Source: Clostridium_AI sp964409685
GTDB taxonomy: Bacteria > Bacillota > Clostridia > Lachnospirales > Lachnospiraceae
Length of the DNA: 64,000 nt
NCBI GenBank assembly: GCA_964409685.1
Contig: CAYPEJ010000020.1
Coordinates: forward strand, 1 to 64,000
Reading direction: 5' to 3'
The notes beneath the pieces were generated by a model, which had not been told where the DNA came from, searched no databases, and saw only the letters and a list, made by a program, of their open reading frames with translations. The position numbers and the translations under genes are program-made. The number at the start of each line of letters is the position of its first letter. The first letter of the stretch is position 1. Below, one piece after another: positions 51,238-61,118 of the stretch.

Positions 51238-51664
51238 ACGCCTCTCCTTCCTATCGCTTAACAAAGAATATGTAGAATACAACTTGTCCATTCGGCAATT
51301 CTGTGCAATAAACGATGAAAAAATTAAGTTTTTTATATATTATATATATGTGTGTTTTGTGTATGTCTTAATGGTACATTATTTTTACACAAATAACAAT
51401 AGGAATATAGACTATTATTTATGTATATTTTACACAATAGTAATAGTAAGCACTTTCATTTTTTTAATATCTGAAGGATTTTTCTCCCCTCTACCTCTTG
51501 ATTTCACAAGGTTTTTGGATTCTACTATTACTTTTACTATTAGCCATACTGCTACCCTTATTTACTTTTCGTTTATCTCTTCTGCGTATTTCCTTACTTC
51601 ATACCTATAGAGCATAAAAAAACGACCATCACAATTTTCATTGTCACAGCCGTTTTTTTTACAT
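51238..51664. other. 427-nt region between the GH5_4 and chemoreceptor genes
   Basis: Holds the chemoreceptor terminator near 51618-51660 and the long leader of the GH5 gene. It includes an alternating purine/pyrimidine stretch (about 51330-51365, TA/TG steps). No gene seen; no clear -35/-10 pair could be chosen. Confidence 0.55.
51618..51660 (-). terminator. Terminator of the dCache chemoreceptor gene
   Basis: On the minus strand AAACGGCTGTGACAAT ... ATTGTGATGGTCGTTTTTTT forms a stem with several G-U pairs and a seven-T run, directly after the stop at 51665. Confidence 0.75.
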
Positions 51665-53686
51665 TTATTCTTCTAGTTTAAAATGAGCTATCTGCTCTTC
51701 TAATTGACTAACTGTATTTAGAACTTGTTTCGAAACATCTTTCACAGCATGACTTGTTGTACCGAAGTCTTCTGTCGTTGCAGCAATTTCTTCTGTACCT
51801 GCTGCTAACTCTTCTGAAACTGCACTTACATTTGTTATTAAAACAGAAATAGAATCTTTTTGATTTCTATTTTCATTGGCTGCTCGAGAAATTTCTTCTG
51901 TCATTGGTAAAATACTACTAATCGCTTCGGAAGCTTTCTTGAATTCTTGCATAGTTGTTTCTACATTTTTTTGCTGTACTTGCATTTTTTGATTCATGCT
52001 TTCTGTGGAAGAAACAATTTGCCCACTTCCTGCAAGAACACGTCCAATAATAATTCCAATATCTTGAACACTACGTTCACTTGCTTCTGCTAAATGACGA
52101 ATCTCATCTGCAACAACCGCAAATCCTTTTCCTGCTTCTCCTGCACGAGCAGATTCAATAGCAGCATTTAAAGCAAGTAAATTGGTTTGAGATGCAATTT
52201 CTTGAATAGTTCCTGTGATTTTTCCGATTTCAGAAATTTGAGTTGTGATATCTGTGACATCACGATAGAAGCCATTAAATGAATCGGTGAATTCTTGAAG
52301 AGAAACATGTAATTCTTCTAGTATTTCACTACTTGCAATCATGTCTTTATCTGTTTTTCTAGCTACATCAACAATTCCTGAAACTGCTTCTGTAACTTGG
52401 TTAATGCTTTCACCCAGTTTTTCCATTGTACGACTAATTTCTTGAATTGATTCTGCTTGATCACTATTACCTAATGCGGATTCATTTGTAGATAATGAAA
52501 TGGCATCTGCGTTAGAAATCATACTTTCCGATGCTTGATCTAAGTCATTAGACATGTTTACTAACAATGTCACATTTTCTTTTACAGATAAAATTGCACT
52601 ACCAATGTCACTCGCACTCTTTTTCATAGCTTGGTAGACATCACCAAATTCATTTTCAGAATTTAGATCTTTATCATCAATATCAAGACGTAGATCTCCT
52701 GTTGCAAGTTGAGCTATAAAATCTCTGATTTTATTGATTTGGTTAAATAGAAATTTGTTTACACAAATGATAAAGAATCCTAAGAAAATTAGACAAATGA
52801 CAGACGCAATAATAGTACGAGTGATAAGTGCATCTACTTCTTTTGTTATCTCCTTCTCACCTATTTCTAGGGCAATAGACCAACCATTTGTGTTATCAAT
52901 TGGAGCATACACAACAATATAATCTCCATTATCCTTTTGGTCTAAATAGATTCCTTTTTCACCTGCTAACATTTTTTTCATGATTACATCTGAAAATTCT
53001 TGTTGTGCATCTGCATGCACTTGGTGAGAATCCTCGTCATGTGAATGTTCTCCCGTTTGAACCATATTTCCATTATAGTCAAACACATGGGCATCTCCCA
53101 TACCTAGATAAGTAGTATTTGCTATAATTGATTGCATAAAATCTGCTTCGAACGTACATAAAAGAGCACCAATTATATCTCCGTCTTCACTATTTAATGG
53201 GCTACCAAATGAAATTAGCTGTTCACCTGTCTGTGCCTCTTTATGAATTCCCCCAACATAATTGTTATCGCTCATAAGAATTGAGAAATAGTCTTGATTT
53301 GTAACATCTTGTTTTTGACCATCAGTGGATGTCATTTCACCTTTTTTATTAATAATTGACATTGTTGCAATTTTATATGTCTCTTTTGAGCCTTCAAATA
53401 ATACCTTCATAATCTCAACTTTTTCAGACCATTTAATAGACTTATTTGTTAAATCTCCATTGTTTGATAAGACATCTGTTATTGCCATCATTTTATTCAT
53501 TTCAGCCTCAATAATCTTTGCTGAATTATCGATGACTGCCTGCATTGTCTGAGTACTAGTTGCACTTGTTGATTTCTTAATAGAATTGCTCATATATGCA
53601 ATTAGACATCCGTATGCTAAAGTAATTGATACTACTAATATGATAAAAACTTTCTTTTGTATTGATTTGTAGCCTTTTTTCTTCAT
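51665..53686 (-). CDS. Methyl-accepting chemotaxis protein with dCache-type sensor
   Basis: A 673-residue receptor: TM1 (~12-32), large extracytoplasmic double-Cache sensor (~35-285; includes YIVVYAPIDNTNGWSIALE at its end), TM2 (~288-310), HAMP (~311-365), then the coiled-coil signalling domain with the conserved hairpin EIASQTNLLALNAAIESARAGEAG. GGAGG precedes ATG 53686. A sigma-D-type promoter lies upstream, so it belongs to the motility regulon. A short His-rich loop (HSHDEDSHQVHAD) in the sensor could bind metal. Ligand unknown. Confidence 0.93.
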   Translation of the reverse strand: MKKKGYKSIQKKVFIILVVSITLAYGCLIAYMSNSIKKSTSATSTQTMQAVIDNSAKIIEAEMNKMMAITDVLSNNGDLTNKSIKWSEKVEIMKVLFEGSKETYKIATMSIINKKGEMTSTDGQKQDVTNQDYFSILMSDNNYVGGIHKEAQTGEQLISFGSPLNSEDGDIIGALLCTFEADFMQSIIANTTYLGMGDAHVFDYNGNMVQTGEHSHDEDSHQVHADAQQEFSDVIMKKMLAGEKGIYLDQKDNGDYIVVYAPIDNTNGWSIALEIGEKEITKEVDALITRTIIASVICLIFLGFFIICVNKFLFNQINKIRDFIAQLATGDLRLDIDDKDLNSENEFGDVYQAMKKSASDIGSAILSVKENVTLLVNMSNDLDQASESMISNADAISLSTNESALGNSDQAESIQEISRTMEKLGESINQVTEAVSGIVDVARKTDKDMIASSEILEELHVSLQEFTDSFNGFYRDVTDITTQISEIGKITGTIQEIASQTNLLALNAAIESARAGEAGKGFAVVADEIRHLAEASERSVQDIGIIIGRVLAGSGQIVSSTESMNQKMQVQQKNVETTMQEFKKASEAISSILPMTEEISRAANENRNQKDSISVLITNVSAVSEELAAGTEEIAATTEDFGTTSHAVKDVSKQVLNTVSQLEEQIAHFKLEE

Positions 53687-53718
53687 ATTTCCTCCATAAT
53701 AAATAGTTTGTATTTATT

Positions 53719-53745
53719 ACTTCGGCACAATATTACATTTCTTTA
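53719..53745 (-). promoter_or_regulatory. Sigma-D (sigma-28) type promoter of the chemoreceptor gene
   Basis: On the minus strand TAAA (53742-53745), exactly 15 nt, GCCGAAGT (53719-53726), close to the flagellar consensus TAAA-N15-GCCGATAA, 33 nt before the ATG. Confidence 0.75.
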
Positions 53746-53807
53746 CTGGGAATTTTATCCTCTATTTCACTATAATTGAGTGTTTCCCTCTTTCTGATTG
53801 ATTTCTC

Positions 53808-54950
53808 TTATGCTCCCCCATACTTGCGATACGTGTTCACAAGCCACGCACCTGTCGCACCTAAGTCCTTATTAGTCCATCCATTTACCTTTGTTGAAGT
53901 CGGAGAAATCATAGAAGCAGATTCATCCTTGTTACACAAACTCCAACAAGTATAACTAATATTATTTTTCTCAAAAAATGAAATCCATGTATTTGCCTCA
54001 TCTACACTGATATTTCCATTTCCAGAAGCATCACAGATTCCAAATTCAGTACAGTAAATAGGCACTCCTGCTTTCAATGCCTTACGAACCTTATCACGAA
54101 GACTCTTCCCGTGACTCCCTGCGTAGAAATGAACGCTATACATAACATTTTTATCCTTTAACATTCCGCCATTTGTAGCAACTTCGTCAACATCTTGTGA
54201 CCATGTATTGGTACCAACAATAATGATAGCATCGGGATCATTTGCACGAATAATCTTAACAATCTGCTGTGCATACTTTTTAATCTGTGGCCAAGGTGTA
54301 TTGGTTGGCTCGTTGCAAATTTCGTAGATTACGTTATCGTAATTAGCGTATTTTTTAGAATATTTTCTAAAAAATTTCTTAGCATCTGCGATTGTGGTAT
54401 TTGGATCTTCGGCGTGAATGTGCCAGTCTATCATGGCGTACATGCCAAGTTCTTTGGCGTATTTGACACCTCGCTGTATCGTTTTATCGAGCAACTCCTT
54501 ACTTCCTTGTGTGTATCCACCCTGGGTTACATAGCTGGTAAGTCGAATTAGATTGACGCCCCATTCATCTCTCAGATTTTGAAATGCAGTCTTATTTACA
54601 AATGGTGTCATCTCGCCCCAATGTAATCCGTGGGTGCTTACGCCTCGTAAGATCACTTTTTTCCCTTTTTTATCTACTAGATTTGTACCTTTGACTTTTA
54701 AAGCACCATGCTTTCCAACGGGAGTTTTGCTATATGCAACGGACTTTGTCTTTCCTGTTAGCGTGTATTTACATGTATAATTGGATAAAAATGTGTTCCC
54801 CGAACCAACGCTTTTGGATGTTCCAAAGGAATACTTTTTTCCCGTACTTTCTCCTGCAGAAACGGTTGTTGCTAATGAACTGATTGGTGAAATGATAAAT
54901 AGAAATGCTAACATAATTGCAAGAATGGACTGATAACACTTTCTTTTCAT
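53808..54950 (-). CDS. Secreted GH5 (subfamily 2-like) endoglucanase
   Basis: A 380-residue exported endo-beta-1,4-glucanase. Signal peptide 1-30, an N-terminal ~50-residue lead, and a GH5 barrel (~80-378): VILRGVSTHGLHW, acid/base Glu214 (EICNEPT) and nucleophile Glu302 (YCTEFGIC). The block layout is that of Bacillus Cel5A (GH5_2). No CBM or linker is present. ATG 54950 has AAGGAGG upstream; an earlier ATG lacks it. It sits directly after the dCache chemoreceptor gene on the opposite side of its promoter; no strong terminator was found. Confidence 0.93.
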   Translation of the reverse strand: MKRKCYQSILAIMLAFLFIISPISSLATTVSAGESTGKKYSFGTSKSVGSGNTFLSNYTCKYTLTGKTKSVAYSKTPVGKHGALKVKGTNLVDKKGKKVILRGVSTHGLHWGEMTPFVNKTAFQNLRDEWGVNLIRLTSYVTQGGYTQGSKELLDKTIQRGVKYAKELGMYAMIDWHIHAEDPNTTIADAKKFFRKYSKKYANYDNVIYEICNEPTNTPWPQIKKYAQQIVKIIRANDPDAIIIVGTNTWSQDVDEVATNGGMLKDKNVMYSVHFYAGSHGKSLRDKVRKALKAGVPIYCTEFGICDASGNGNISVDEANTWISFFEKNNISYTCWSLCNKDESASMISPTSTKVNGWTNKDLGATGAWLVNTYRKYGGA

Positions 54951-54997
54951 AAATACTACCTCCTTTTCCATTTTATGTATCGACATAATGAACAAAA

Positions 54998-55026
54998 ATT
55001 ATAGTACTCTTTTATGCGATTGACAT
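54998..55026 (-). promoter_or_regulatory. Promoter of the GH5_2 gene
   Basis: ATGTCA (-35, 55021-55026), 17-nt spacer, TATAAT (54998-55003) on the minus strand. Confidence 0.5.
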
Positions 55027-55135
55027 AATACTTGTTCACAATGTAAAATTTTAATAGATATATTGAATCACACAACATAGAAAACGAAATACATAGCATT
55101 ATCCATTTGAATGTATATAGTTGAGGAGGATTATT

Positions 55136-55669
55136 ATGAAAATAATCGTAGTTTACAAAAGTGTTACTGGTTTTACCAAACAATATGCTGAGTGGATTAA
55201 AAAAGCATTAAACTGTGACATTCTTGATTTCAAACAGCTCCAAACATCGGTTCTTAACCAATACGATACTATTATCTTCGGAAGTCGTATTCACGCAGAA
55301 CGTATTGATAGTCTTGATAAAATGAAGGCAATAATGAAAGGGGTGCAAGGGAAAAACTTTGCGGTTTATGCGACGGGTGCGATGCCTATGGAAGCTACTG
55401 AGTTGCTCGAGAAAATGTGGATAAATAATCTGGGTAATGAAAATGTAGAAAAGATTCCGCATTTTTATATGCAGTCGGGGTTGAGATATAATATGATGGG
55501 CTTAGGAGATCGCCTTTTGATGAAGGGATTTTCTAAGATTATGAGTACAAAGAAAAATAAGAATTCCGTGGAAGAAGGGGTTACAAGAGCGTTGACTGAA
55601 TCGTTCGATGCGAGTTCGGAAGAATATATTAAACCACTGGTTGAGTGGGTCGAGAGGAACGGGAAGTGA
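55136..55669 (+). CDS. Flavodoxin-family protein (HemG/flavodoxin-5-like)
   Basis: A 177-residue flavodoxin-fold protein: phosphate loop VYKSVTGFTKQYA near residues 6-18, YDTIIFGSRIHAERID, and FAVYATGAMPMEATEL. This resembles the flavodoxin-5 group that includes menaquinone-dependent protoporphyrinogen oxidase HemG, but in anaerobic clostridia such proteins are generally stand-alone flavin electron carriers. GGAGGA precedes ATG 55136. The stop codon lies inside the stem of its own terminator. Confidence 0.85.
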   Translation: MKIIVVYKSVTGFTKQYAEWIKKALNCDILDFKQLQTSVLNQYDTIIFGSRIHAERIDSLDKMKAIMKGVQGKNFAVYATGAMPMEATELLEKMWINNLGNENVEKIPHFYMQSGLRYNMMGLGDRLLMKGFSKIMSTKKNKNSVEEGVTRALTESFDASSEEYIKPLVEWVERNGK

Positions 55670-55686
55670 TGTGTCACTTCCCTTTT
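55661..55686 (+). terminator. Terminator overlapping the flavodoxin stop codon
   Basis: 9-bp perfect stem GGGAAGTGA ... TCACTTCCC (55661-55669 / 55674-55682), 4-nt loop, TTTT; the TGA stop (55667-55669) is the last triplet of the left arm. Confidence 0.85.
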
Positions 55687-55886
55687 CATTTTCATATATT
55701 TATGTTCTATCAGACAAACTATATCTTTTTCCATAAATAACTAATGATTTTCGCAATCAACTTGTAATATTATACCATTTTTGTTATCATAATATCTTGT
55801 GTGATGAAGAATTTAACTATTGTTTCATTTTTCAACCAACTACTATAACATAATAAACACAAACATTTTAAAAGGGAGGTTTTTAC

Positions 55887-57605
55887 GTGAAATGTAAATT
55901 TAGTTTGAGACTTAAGTTATTGATAACCACCTTTATTTTAAGTCTTCAAATGTGTACATGTTTAGGCTATACTTGTTACTCTTACACACAAGAAAAGTAC
56001 TATTCTACTGCAAAAGATCACGCATTAACGTTGTGTAAAACATTCACTAAAACAATTGATGGAGATATTTTTGAACAAATTGAGTTAGGTGATGATGAAT
56101 CACAAGAGTATGAAACCATACTTAAGGATATGAAAACATTTAAAGATGAAGCAAAAATCGATTACGTTTATTCCTTAGGTTACATAGATGATGAAATATG
56201 CTATATCGTTGATGAGGATCCCAGTGAAACCCATAATGCGATTGGAGTTCCTATCTTTGATTATGATATGAATGAAAGTATCGAACTGGCTTTTCAAGGA
56301 GTATGTAAAGTAAATGATTTTGATTACAATAGTCAATTTGGTAATACGATTTCTGCCTATGCTCCGATTTTGAATTCCAAAGACCAAGTAGTTGGGATTA
56401 TGTGTATTGATTACAGCGCAAGTAATATTATTCAGATTTTAGATGCATTAAGGGCAAAAATAACTTTGTTCTGTATTGGTGCTTTGCTTTTTAACTTAAT
56501 TATTATTTACTTATTGCTTTGTCGAATATTAAAACCTTTGACCTGTGTAAATAATAAAATTGATGAACTAGTAGACAATCGTGGTGATTTGACACAGCAG
56601 ATTTCGATCCAAACCAATGATGAAGTTGGTGTAATTGTTTTTGGTGTAAATAAATTTATACGACATATACATAAAATTATTAAAAATGTTGCTGATTCCA
56701 CTAACGATCTAACCAGTTCCATTTCCAAAGCACAGCATAATATTGAAGCGAGCTCGAAAGAATTTATTGCATTTTCCAATACTTTAGACGAGATGACTGC
56801 ACAGTTAGAGGAGTCTACTTCCAGTATTGCACACATAAATGAAGCGACTTCTTCTATGACGAATTCCATTGCAACTATATACCAAAATATTACTTCTGGA
56901 GCTGATATTGTTGAGACAATTCATTCCACTTCATCGGCACATAAGAAAGATGCAACATGGGAATCCGAACAGATTAAAGAAGTTACAGAACAAATTGCCG
57001 TAATGATGCTTGAAAAAATCGAAGAATCCAAATCTGTTTCTCGTATTGATGATTTAGCTCATGACATCTTAGATATCGCTTCTCAGACTAATTTATTAGC
57101 TCTAAATGCAAATATCGAAGCTGCTCGAGCGGGTGATGCTGGAAAAGGATTTGCTGTAGTTGCAGATGAAATATCCAAACTTGCAACACAATCTGCAAAT
57201 ACTGCTAGCCAAATTCAAAGTATCAGTCAACAAGTAATCACTGCTGTTACTGATTTGGCGTCCACAAGTCAAAACACCATTCAATACCTTAGTGAGAAAA
57301 CTGTCCTTGGCTACGACAAGTTAATCCAAACAAGTGAAGACTACAAAAAAGATGCCGTTCAGATCGAAAAAATGGTTCAAAATTTCCAAGAGAAAGCTTC
57401 CACCATTGAACAAGAAATGAATGCCATCAAAGAATCCATCAACACAGTTTATCAAACTGTTGAACAAAATACACTCGGAATCTATGACCTTAGCTCAACA
57501 GCTTCCAATTTAACACAGTTACTAGAGAACACGAAACAAATAACCAATCAAAACCAAGTCATTGCTAATCAATTAGAGAACGAAATACATAGATTTCAAT
57601 TTTAA
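55887..57605 (+). CDS. Methyl-accepting chemotaxis protein, paralogue A
   Basis: A 572-residue receptor: TM1 (~11-30), extracytoplasmic sensor (~31-190; Cache-like, CYIVDEDPSETHN, SAYAPILNSKDQVVGIMCIDYSA), TM2 (~192-212), HAMP-like (~213-265), signalling domain with DIASQTNLLALNANIEAARAGDAG. GTG 55887 has GGGAGG upstream. Same length and domain order as the receptor at 59378; the two flank the FAD reductase gene, so they arose by duplication. No sigma-D promoter was found before it. Confidence 0.92.
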   Translation: MKCKFSLRLKLLITTFILSLQMCTCLGYTCYSYTQEKYYSTAKDHALTLCKTFTKTIDGDIFEQIELGDDESQEYETILKDMKTFKDEAKIDYVYSLGYIDDEICYIVDEDPSETHNAIGVPIFDYDMNESIELAFQGVCKVNDFDYNSQFGNTISAYAPILNSKDQVVGIMCIDYSASNIIQILDALRAKITLFCIGALLFNLIIIYLLLCRILKPLTCVNNKIDELVDNRGDLTQQISIQTNDEVGVIVFGVNKFIRHIHKIIKNVADSTNDLTSSISKAQHNIEASSKEFIAFSNTLDEMTAQLEESTSSIAHINEATSSMTNSIATIYQNITSGADIVETIHSTSSAHKKDATWESEQIKEVTEQIAVMMLEKIEESKSVSRIDDLAHDILDIASQTNLLALNANIEAARAGDAGKGFAVVADEISKLATQSANTASQIQSISQQVITAVTDLASTSQNTIQYLSEKTVLGYDKLIQTSEDYKKDAVQIEKMVQNFQEKASTIEQEMNAIKESINTVYQTVEQNTLGIYDLSSTASNLTQLLENTKQITNQNQVIANQLENEIHRFQF

Positions 57606-57626
57606 TCCGATAACTTAATCCTACTG

Positions 57627-57674
57627 AACCATGGATAGATATCCCTCATATCAATTCATGGTTTTTGTTTTTTT
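57627..57674 (+). terminator. Terminator of chemoreceptor A
   Basis: Stem AACCATG ... CATGGTT (57627-57633 / 57657-57663) followed by TTTTG and a seven-T run. Confidence 0.65.
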
Positions 57675-57880
57675 AATTCTTTTTTCAAAAACACACAAAA
57701 TTTCTTCCATTAGTGATACATATATAATATACTTTTCCATAAATTCGCTTGCAGAATTTTCTCATTTCCTGTAGGATTATGTACATACATCTTAGTACAA
57801 TTTGCTAAATACATTAGTTAAGATAAGCATGTATCTGTCAAAACTGTAGTAAAATGTATAGACAAAAAGGAGGATATATT

Positions 57881-59170
57881 ATGCTAAAAAAATATTATGA
57901 TCTAATTATCGTAGGTGCAGGTCCTGCTGGACTTATGGCATCTAAAACTGCGGCAGAACTAGGTCTTGATGTCTGCGTAGTTGAAATGAAAAAGAACTTT
58001 GATAATTTGGTACGCGCCTGTTCCATGCAATTTATCTTGGATGACGGATATGAGGGTGAATGGCTAAAGTGCGAAAGTAATAAAATACTATTCCAAAAAC
58101 AAAACTTTGAAGTTACATATAACGGTGACTATGTGCCCGTTAAAAACAAATATTATCACTCACCAAAAGATCATGTGATTCATTTTGCATTACCAGATGA
58201 ACAACCACTTGCACTAAAGTTTGACAAAAGAAAACTCCTAGCTGATTTATATGAAGAATGTAAGAATGCGGGTGTAACATTTATCATGGGAACTTCTGCT
58301 ACTGGTGGTGAAGATCTTGGAGAATCCGTTCGTTTAGAATTAATTTCAGGAACAACGAAATCTAACATTGAAGGGAAAAAATTAATTATTGCAGAAGGTG
58401 TGAATGCACATCTAAGCGAGCGCTTTGGTTTAAACGAAGGTAGAATGCATTTTGCAACTGCCTATGTAGTAAAATATTTCCTAGAAGGCATTAAAAATAT
58501 AGAACCAAACAGTTGGAATCTATACTATGGACGTGCTTTTCACTGCAACTCACCTGCTATTATCGGCCCAAGTTTATTAGGTGATTCTATATTTGAAATG
58601 ACATTAACTGGAGATTCTCGTCTACGTCCAACTACTATCTTTGAAAACTTAAAGAATGATAGCCCACTAACACCACAATTAAAAGATGCAAAACTCTTAA
58701 AGAAAGGCGGTTGTACTTGTAAAGCACTATCTTCCTTAAAAACACCATATAAAGGAAATGTAATTGCCATTGGTGATACCGCTGCATTCGTAGAAGTTGA
58801 AGTACAAGGTGCATTTATGTGTGGTTATCATGCTGCTTATGCTGTCAAAGATGAACTACAAGGAATCCCTGGCTTCGAAAAATACACAGAATGGTGGAAA
58901 AATGCATTTGAATTCAATAGTGACGAATACCTAAAAGTATCACAAGGTTATGCACTCGTTCCAACCTACACTGACGACGAATTAGACTACTTATTTGGAC
59001 TAATTGAAGATCAAGTTCTAGAAGGAACTTATAGCCAATATCGTACACCAAAATTAATCTGGGATGCTATCTTAGAACATACCGAGCGTATTCAAGCGGA
59101 AGCTCCTGCTATTTATGGCAAAATGCAAAAAATGAATGAAATGAGTTTAACTGATTCATTAGGTAAATAA
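57881..59170 (+). CDS. FAD-dependent geranylgeranyl-reductase-family oxidoreductase
   Basis: A 429-residue flavoprotein. Residues 1-30 hold the Rossmann motif IIVGAGPAGLMASKTAAE; KTPYKGNVIAIGDTAAFVEVEVQGAF near residue 300 is the second FAD contact (GD-x6-P-type). These proteins reduce polyprenyl chains or act as FixC-like electron carriers; the present one cannot be assigned further. Cys pairs (GGCTCKALS) could be redox-active. ATG 57881 has AAGGAGG upstream. It stands between two duplicated chemoreceptors and has its own terminator. Confidence 0.82.
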   Translation: MLKKYYDLIIVGAGPAGLMASKTAAELGLDVCVVEMKKNFDNLVRACSMQFILDDGYEGEWLKCESNKILFQKQNFEVTYNGDYVPVKNKYYHSPKDHVIHFALPDEQPLALKFDKRKLLADLYEECKNAGVTFIMGTSATGGEDLGESVRLELISGTTKSNIEGKKLIIAEGVNAHLSERFGLNEGRMHFATAYVVKYFLEGIKNIEPNSWNLYYGRAFHCNSPAIIGPSLLGDSIFEMTLTGDSRLRPTTIFENLKNDSPLTPQLKDAKLLKKGGCTCKALSSLKTPYKGNVIAIGDTAAFVEVEVQGAFMCGYHAAYAVKDELQGIPGFEKYTEWWKNAFEFNSDEYLKVSQGYALVPTYTDDELDYLFGLIEDQVLEGTYSQYRTPKLIWDAILEHTERIQAEAPAIYGKMQKMNEMSLTDSLGK

Positions 59171-59253
59171 TTCTTGTAAATATCTTGTTTGTTTACTGTA
59201 CATACTTACAAACACAATTTATATTTTAATAACATAATAAGTTAAATACAAAT

Positions 59254-59296
59254 AAAATGTCTTTTCCAGAATAACTAGAAAAGACATTTTATTTTT
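59254..59296 (+). terminator. Terminator of the FAD reductase gene
   Basis: 13-bp stem AAAATGTCTTTTC ... GAAAAGACATTTT (59254-59266 / 59278-59290) followed by a long T-run. Confidence 0.9.
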
Positions 59297-59377
59297 TTGG
59301 CATTTTTACAGATGACAAATATTATATATATAGATGTCTTATGATTTACCGCAATATGCAATAGGGAGGCTTTTTTT

Positions 59378-61096
59378 ATGAAATGCAAATTTAGTATGAA
59401 AATCAAACTGTTACTGACTACATTTCTCTTAGTCTTTTTGATTTGTACTGTCCTAGGTTACACCTGTTATGCCTTCACAAAAGCAAAATATTTCGAAACA
59501 GCAAAAGACAATGCACTGACGTTATGCAAAGTTGCAAGCAAATCCATCGACGGTGATATATTTCAAACCCTTAAAATAGGTGATGATGGAACAAAGAATT
59601 ATAACACTATTCTCGAATCCCTAAAAACGATAAAAGAAGAAGCAAATTTAAAATACATTTATACCTTCGCATATATCAACAACCAAATCTGCTACATCGT
59701 AGACGAAGACACCTCCAACACATCAAATAAAATCGGAGAACTCATCTCTGAATACGATATGAACCCTAGTATAAACCGAGCATTCCAAGGCGAATCCATC
59801 GTCAACAACTTTGAAACATCCAAACAATTTGGTCACCTCTGCTCCGCATACACCCCAATCTACAATTCGCAAAACAAGATTGTCGGCATCCTATGCATCG
59901 ACTACAGTGCCACTGGTATCGTCAACATTCTCGAAACACTGAGAAGCAAAATATTCTATCTCTGTATTAACTCACAAGTAGTTGCCATCATCCTAATCCT
60001 CCTTCTAATAAACGGCATTCTGAAACCATTAGCCTCCGTAAATAACAAAATTAGCGACCTAATCGACAACCAAGGCGACCTCACTCAACAGATTCCAATT
60101 ACCACCCATGACGAAGTTGGCACCATGGTTTTCGGTTTCAACAAATTCATCACACACATACATAACATAATCACCAACGTAGCCACCTCCACTGAAACCC
60201 TCTTCCACTCCGTCACCAGCACCCAACAAAACATGGAAGAAAGTGCCAAAGAATTTATCACCTTTACTAACACCCTCGAAGCGATGAGTGCCCAACTCGA
60301 AGAATCTACATCTAGCATTGCCTACATCAACGAATCCACCTCCTCCGTGTCCGATTCCATCACATCCATGAACCAAAACATCGTCTCTGGCACCAACATC
60401 GTACATAATATCAACCTAACCTCAATCGAATACAGAGACAACGCACTCACCGAATCCGAACGCGTAAAAAACCAAACCCGCCAACTCGCCCTAGCACTCC
60501 GCGACAAAATCGACCAATCCAAGTCCATCCAACTAATCGACAACCTAGCCCACGACATCCTCGACATTGCATCGCAAACCAACCTATTATCACTTAACGC
60601 CAATATTGAAGCCGCCCGCGCTGGCGAAGCAGGAAAAGGATTCACCATCGTAGCCAATGAAATCTCTAAACTAGCGACCATATCCGCTAATATAGCCAAT
60701 GAAATCGAACAAATCAGCAAACAAGTAACTACAGCCATAAATGACCTTTCTACATCCAGCAATGAAATCATACAATTTCTAATCGAAAATAACATGGCAG
60801 CTTACGACAAATTAACAGAAACCAGTAACCGCTATAAAGACGATGCACTACAAATCGAACAGATGTTAACAAACTTCCAAGACAAATCATCTACCATCGA
60901 ACAAGAGATTGCTTCCATCAAAGATTCCATCAACACGGTATATTTAAGTATTGAGGAAAATGCAATTAACATCAATGACCTTACATCAACAGCTTCAAAA
61001 TTGAATCAACTAATAGAGAGTACGAAACAATTAAGTAATGAGAATCAAACTATCGCAAATGTACTGAAGGGTGAGATTTGTAAGTTTACCATTTGA
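59378..61096 (+). CDS. Methyl-accepting chemotaxis protein, paralogue B
   Basis: A 572-residue receptor with the same architecture as the one at 55887: TM1 (~11-30), Cache-like sensor (~31-190; CYIVDEDTSNTSN, CSAYTPIYNSQNKIVGILCIDYSA), TM2 (~192-212), HAMP, signalling domain (DIASQTNLLSLNANIEAARAGEAG). Oddly its middle part (about 59700-60700) uses far more C-ending codons than paralogue A or the neighbouring genes. GGGAGG precedes ATG 59378. No sigma-D promoter seen. Convergent with the GH9 gene. Confidence 0.92.
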   Translation: MKCKFSMKIKLLLTTFLLVFLICTVLGYTCYAFTKAKYFETAKDNALTLCKVASKSIDGDIFQTLKIGDDGTKNYNTILESLKTIKEEANLKYIYTFAYINNQICYIVDEDTSNTSNKIGELISEYDMNPSINRAFQGESIVNNFETSKQFGHLCSAYTPIYNSQNKIVGILCIDYSATGIVNILETLRSKIFYLCINSQVVAIILILLLINGILKPLASVNNKISDLIDNQGDLTQQIPITTHDEVGTMVFGFNKFITHIHNIITNVATSTETLFHSVTSTQQNMEESAKEFITFTNTLEAMSAQLEESTSSIAYINESTSSVSDSITSMNQNIVSGTNIVHNINLTSIEYRDNALTESERVKNQTRQLALALRDKIDQSKSIQLIDNLAHDILDIASQTNLLSLNANIEAARAGEAGKGFTIVANEISKLATISANIANEIEQISKQVTTAINDLSTSSNEIIQFLIENNMAAYDKLTETSNRYKDDALQIEQMLTNFQDKSSTIEQEIASIKDSINTVYLSIEENAININDLTSTASKLNQLIESTKQLSNENQTIANVLKGEICKFTI

Positions 61097-61118
61097 GGAT
61101 GAAAATTGAGGATGAAAA

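Noticed and set aside
51077..51610. Open frame of 177 codons on the plus strand
   Set aside because: Its first part is antisense to the GH5 signal peptide region and the rest is A+T-rich leader; no ribosome site.
55750..55886. Sigma-D promoters before chemoreceptors A and B
   Set aside because: No TAAA-N15-GCCGAT-like pair within 150 nt of either start.
60059..60795. Long minus-strand frames opposite chemoreceptor B
   Set aside because: They result from the biased codon use of the receptor gene; no ribosome sites, odd composition.
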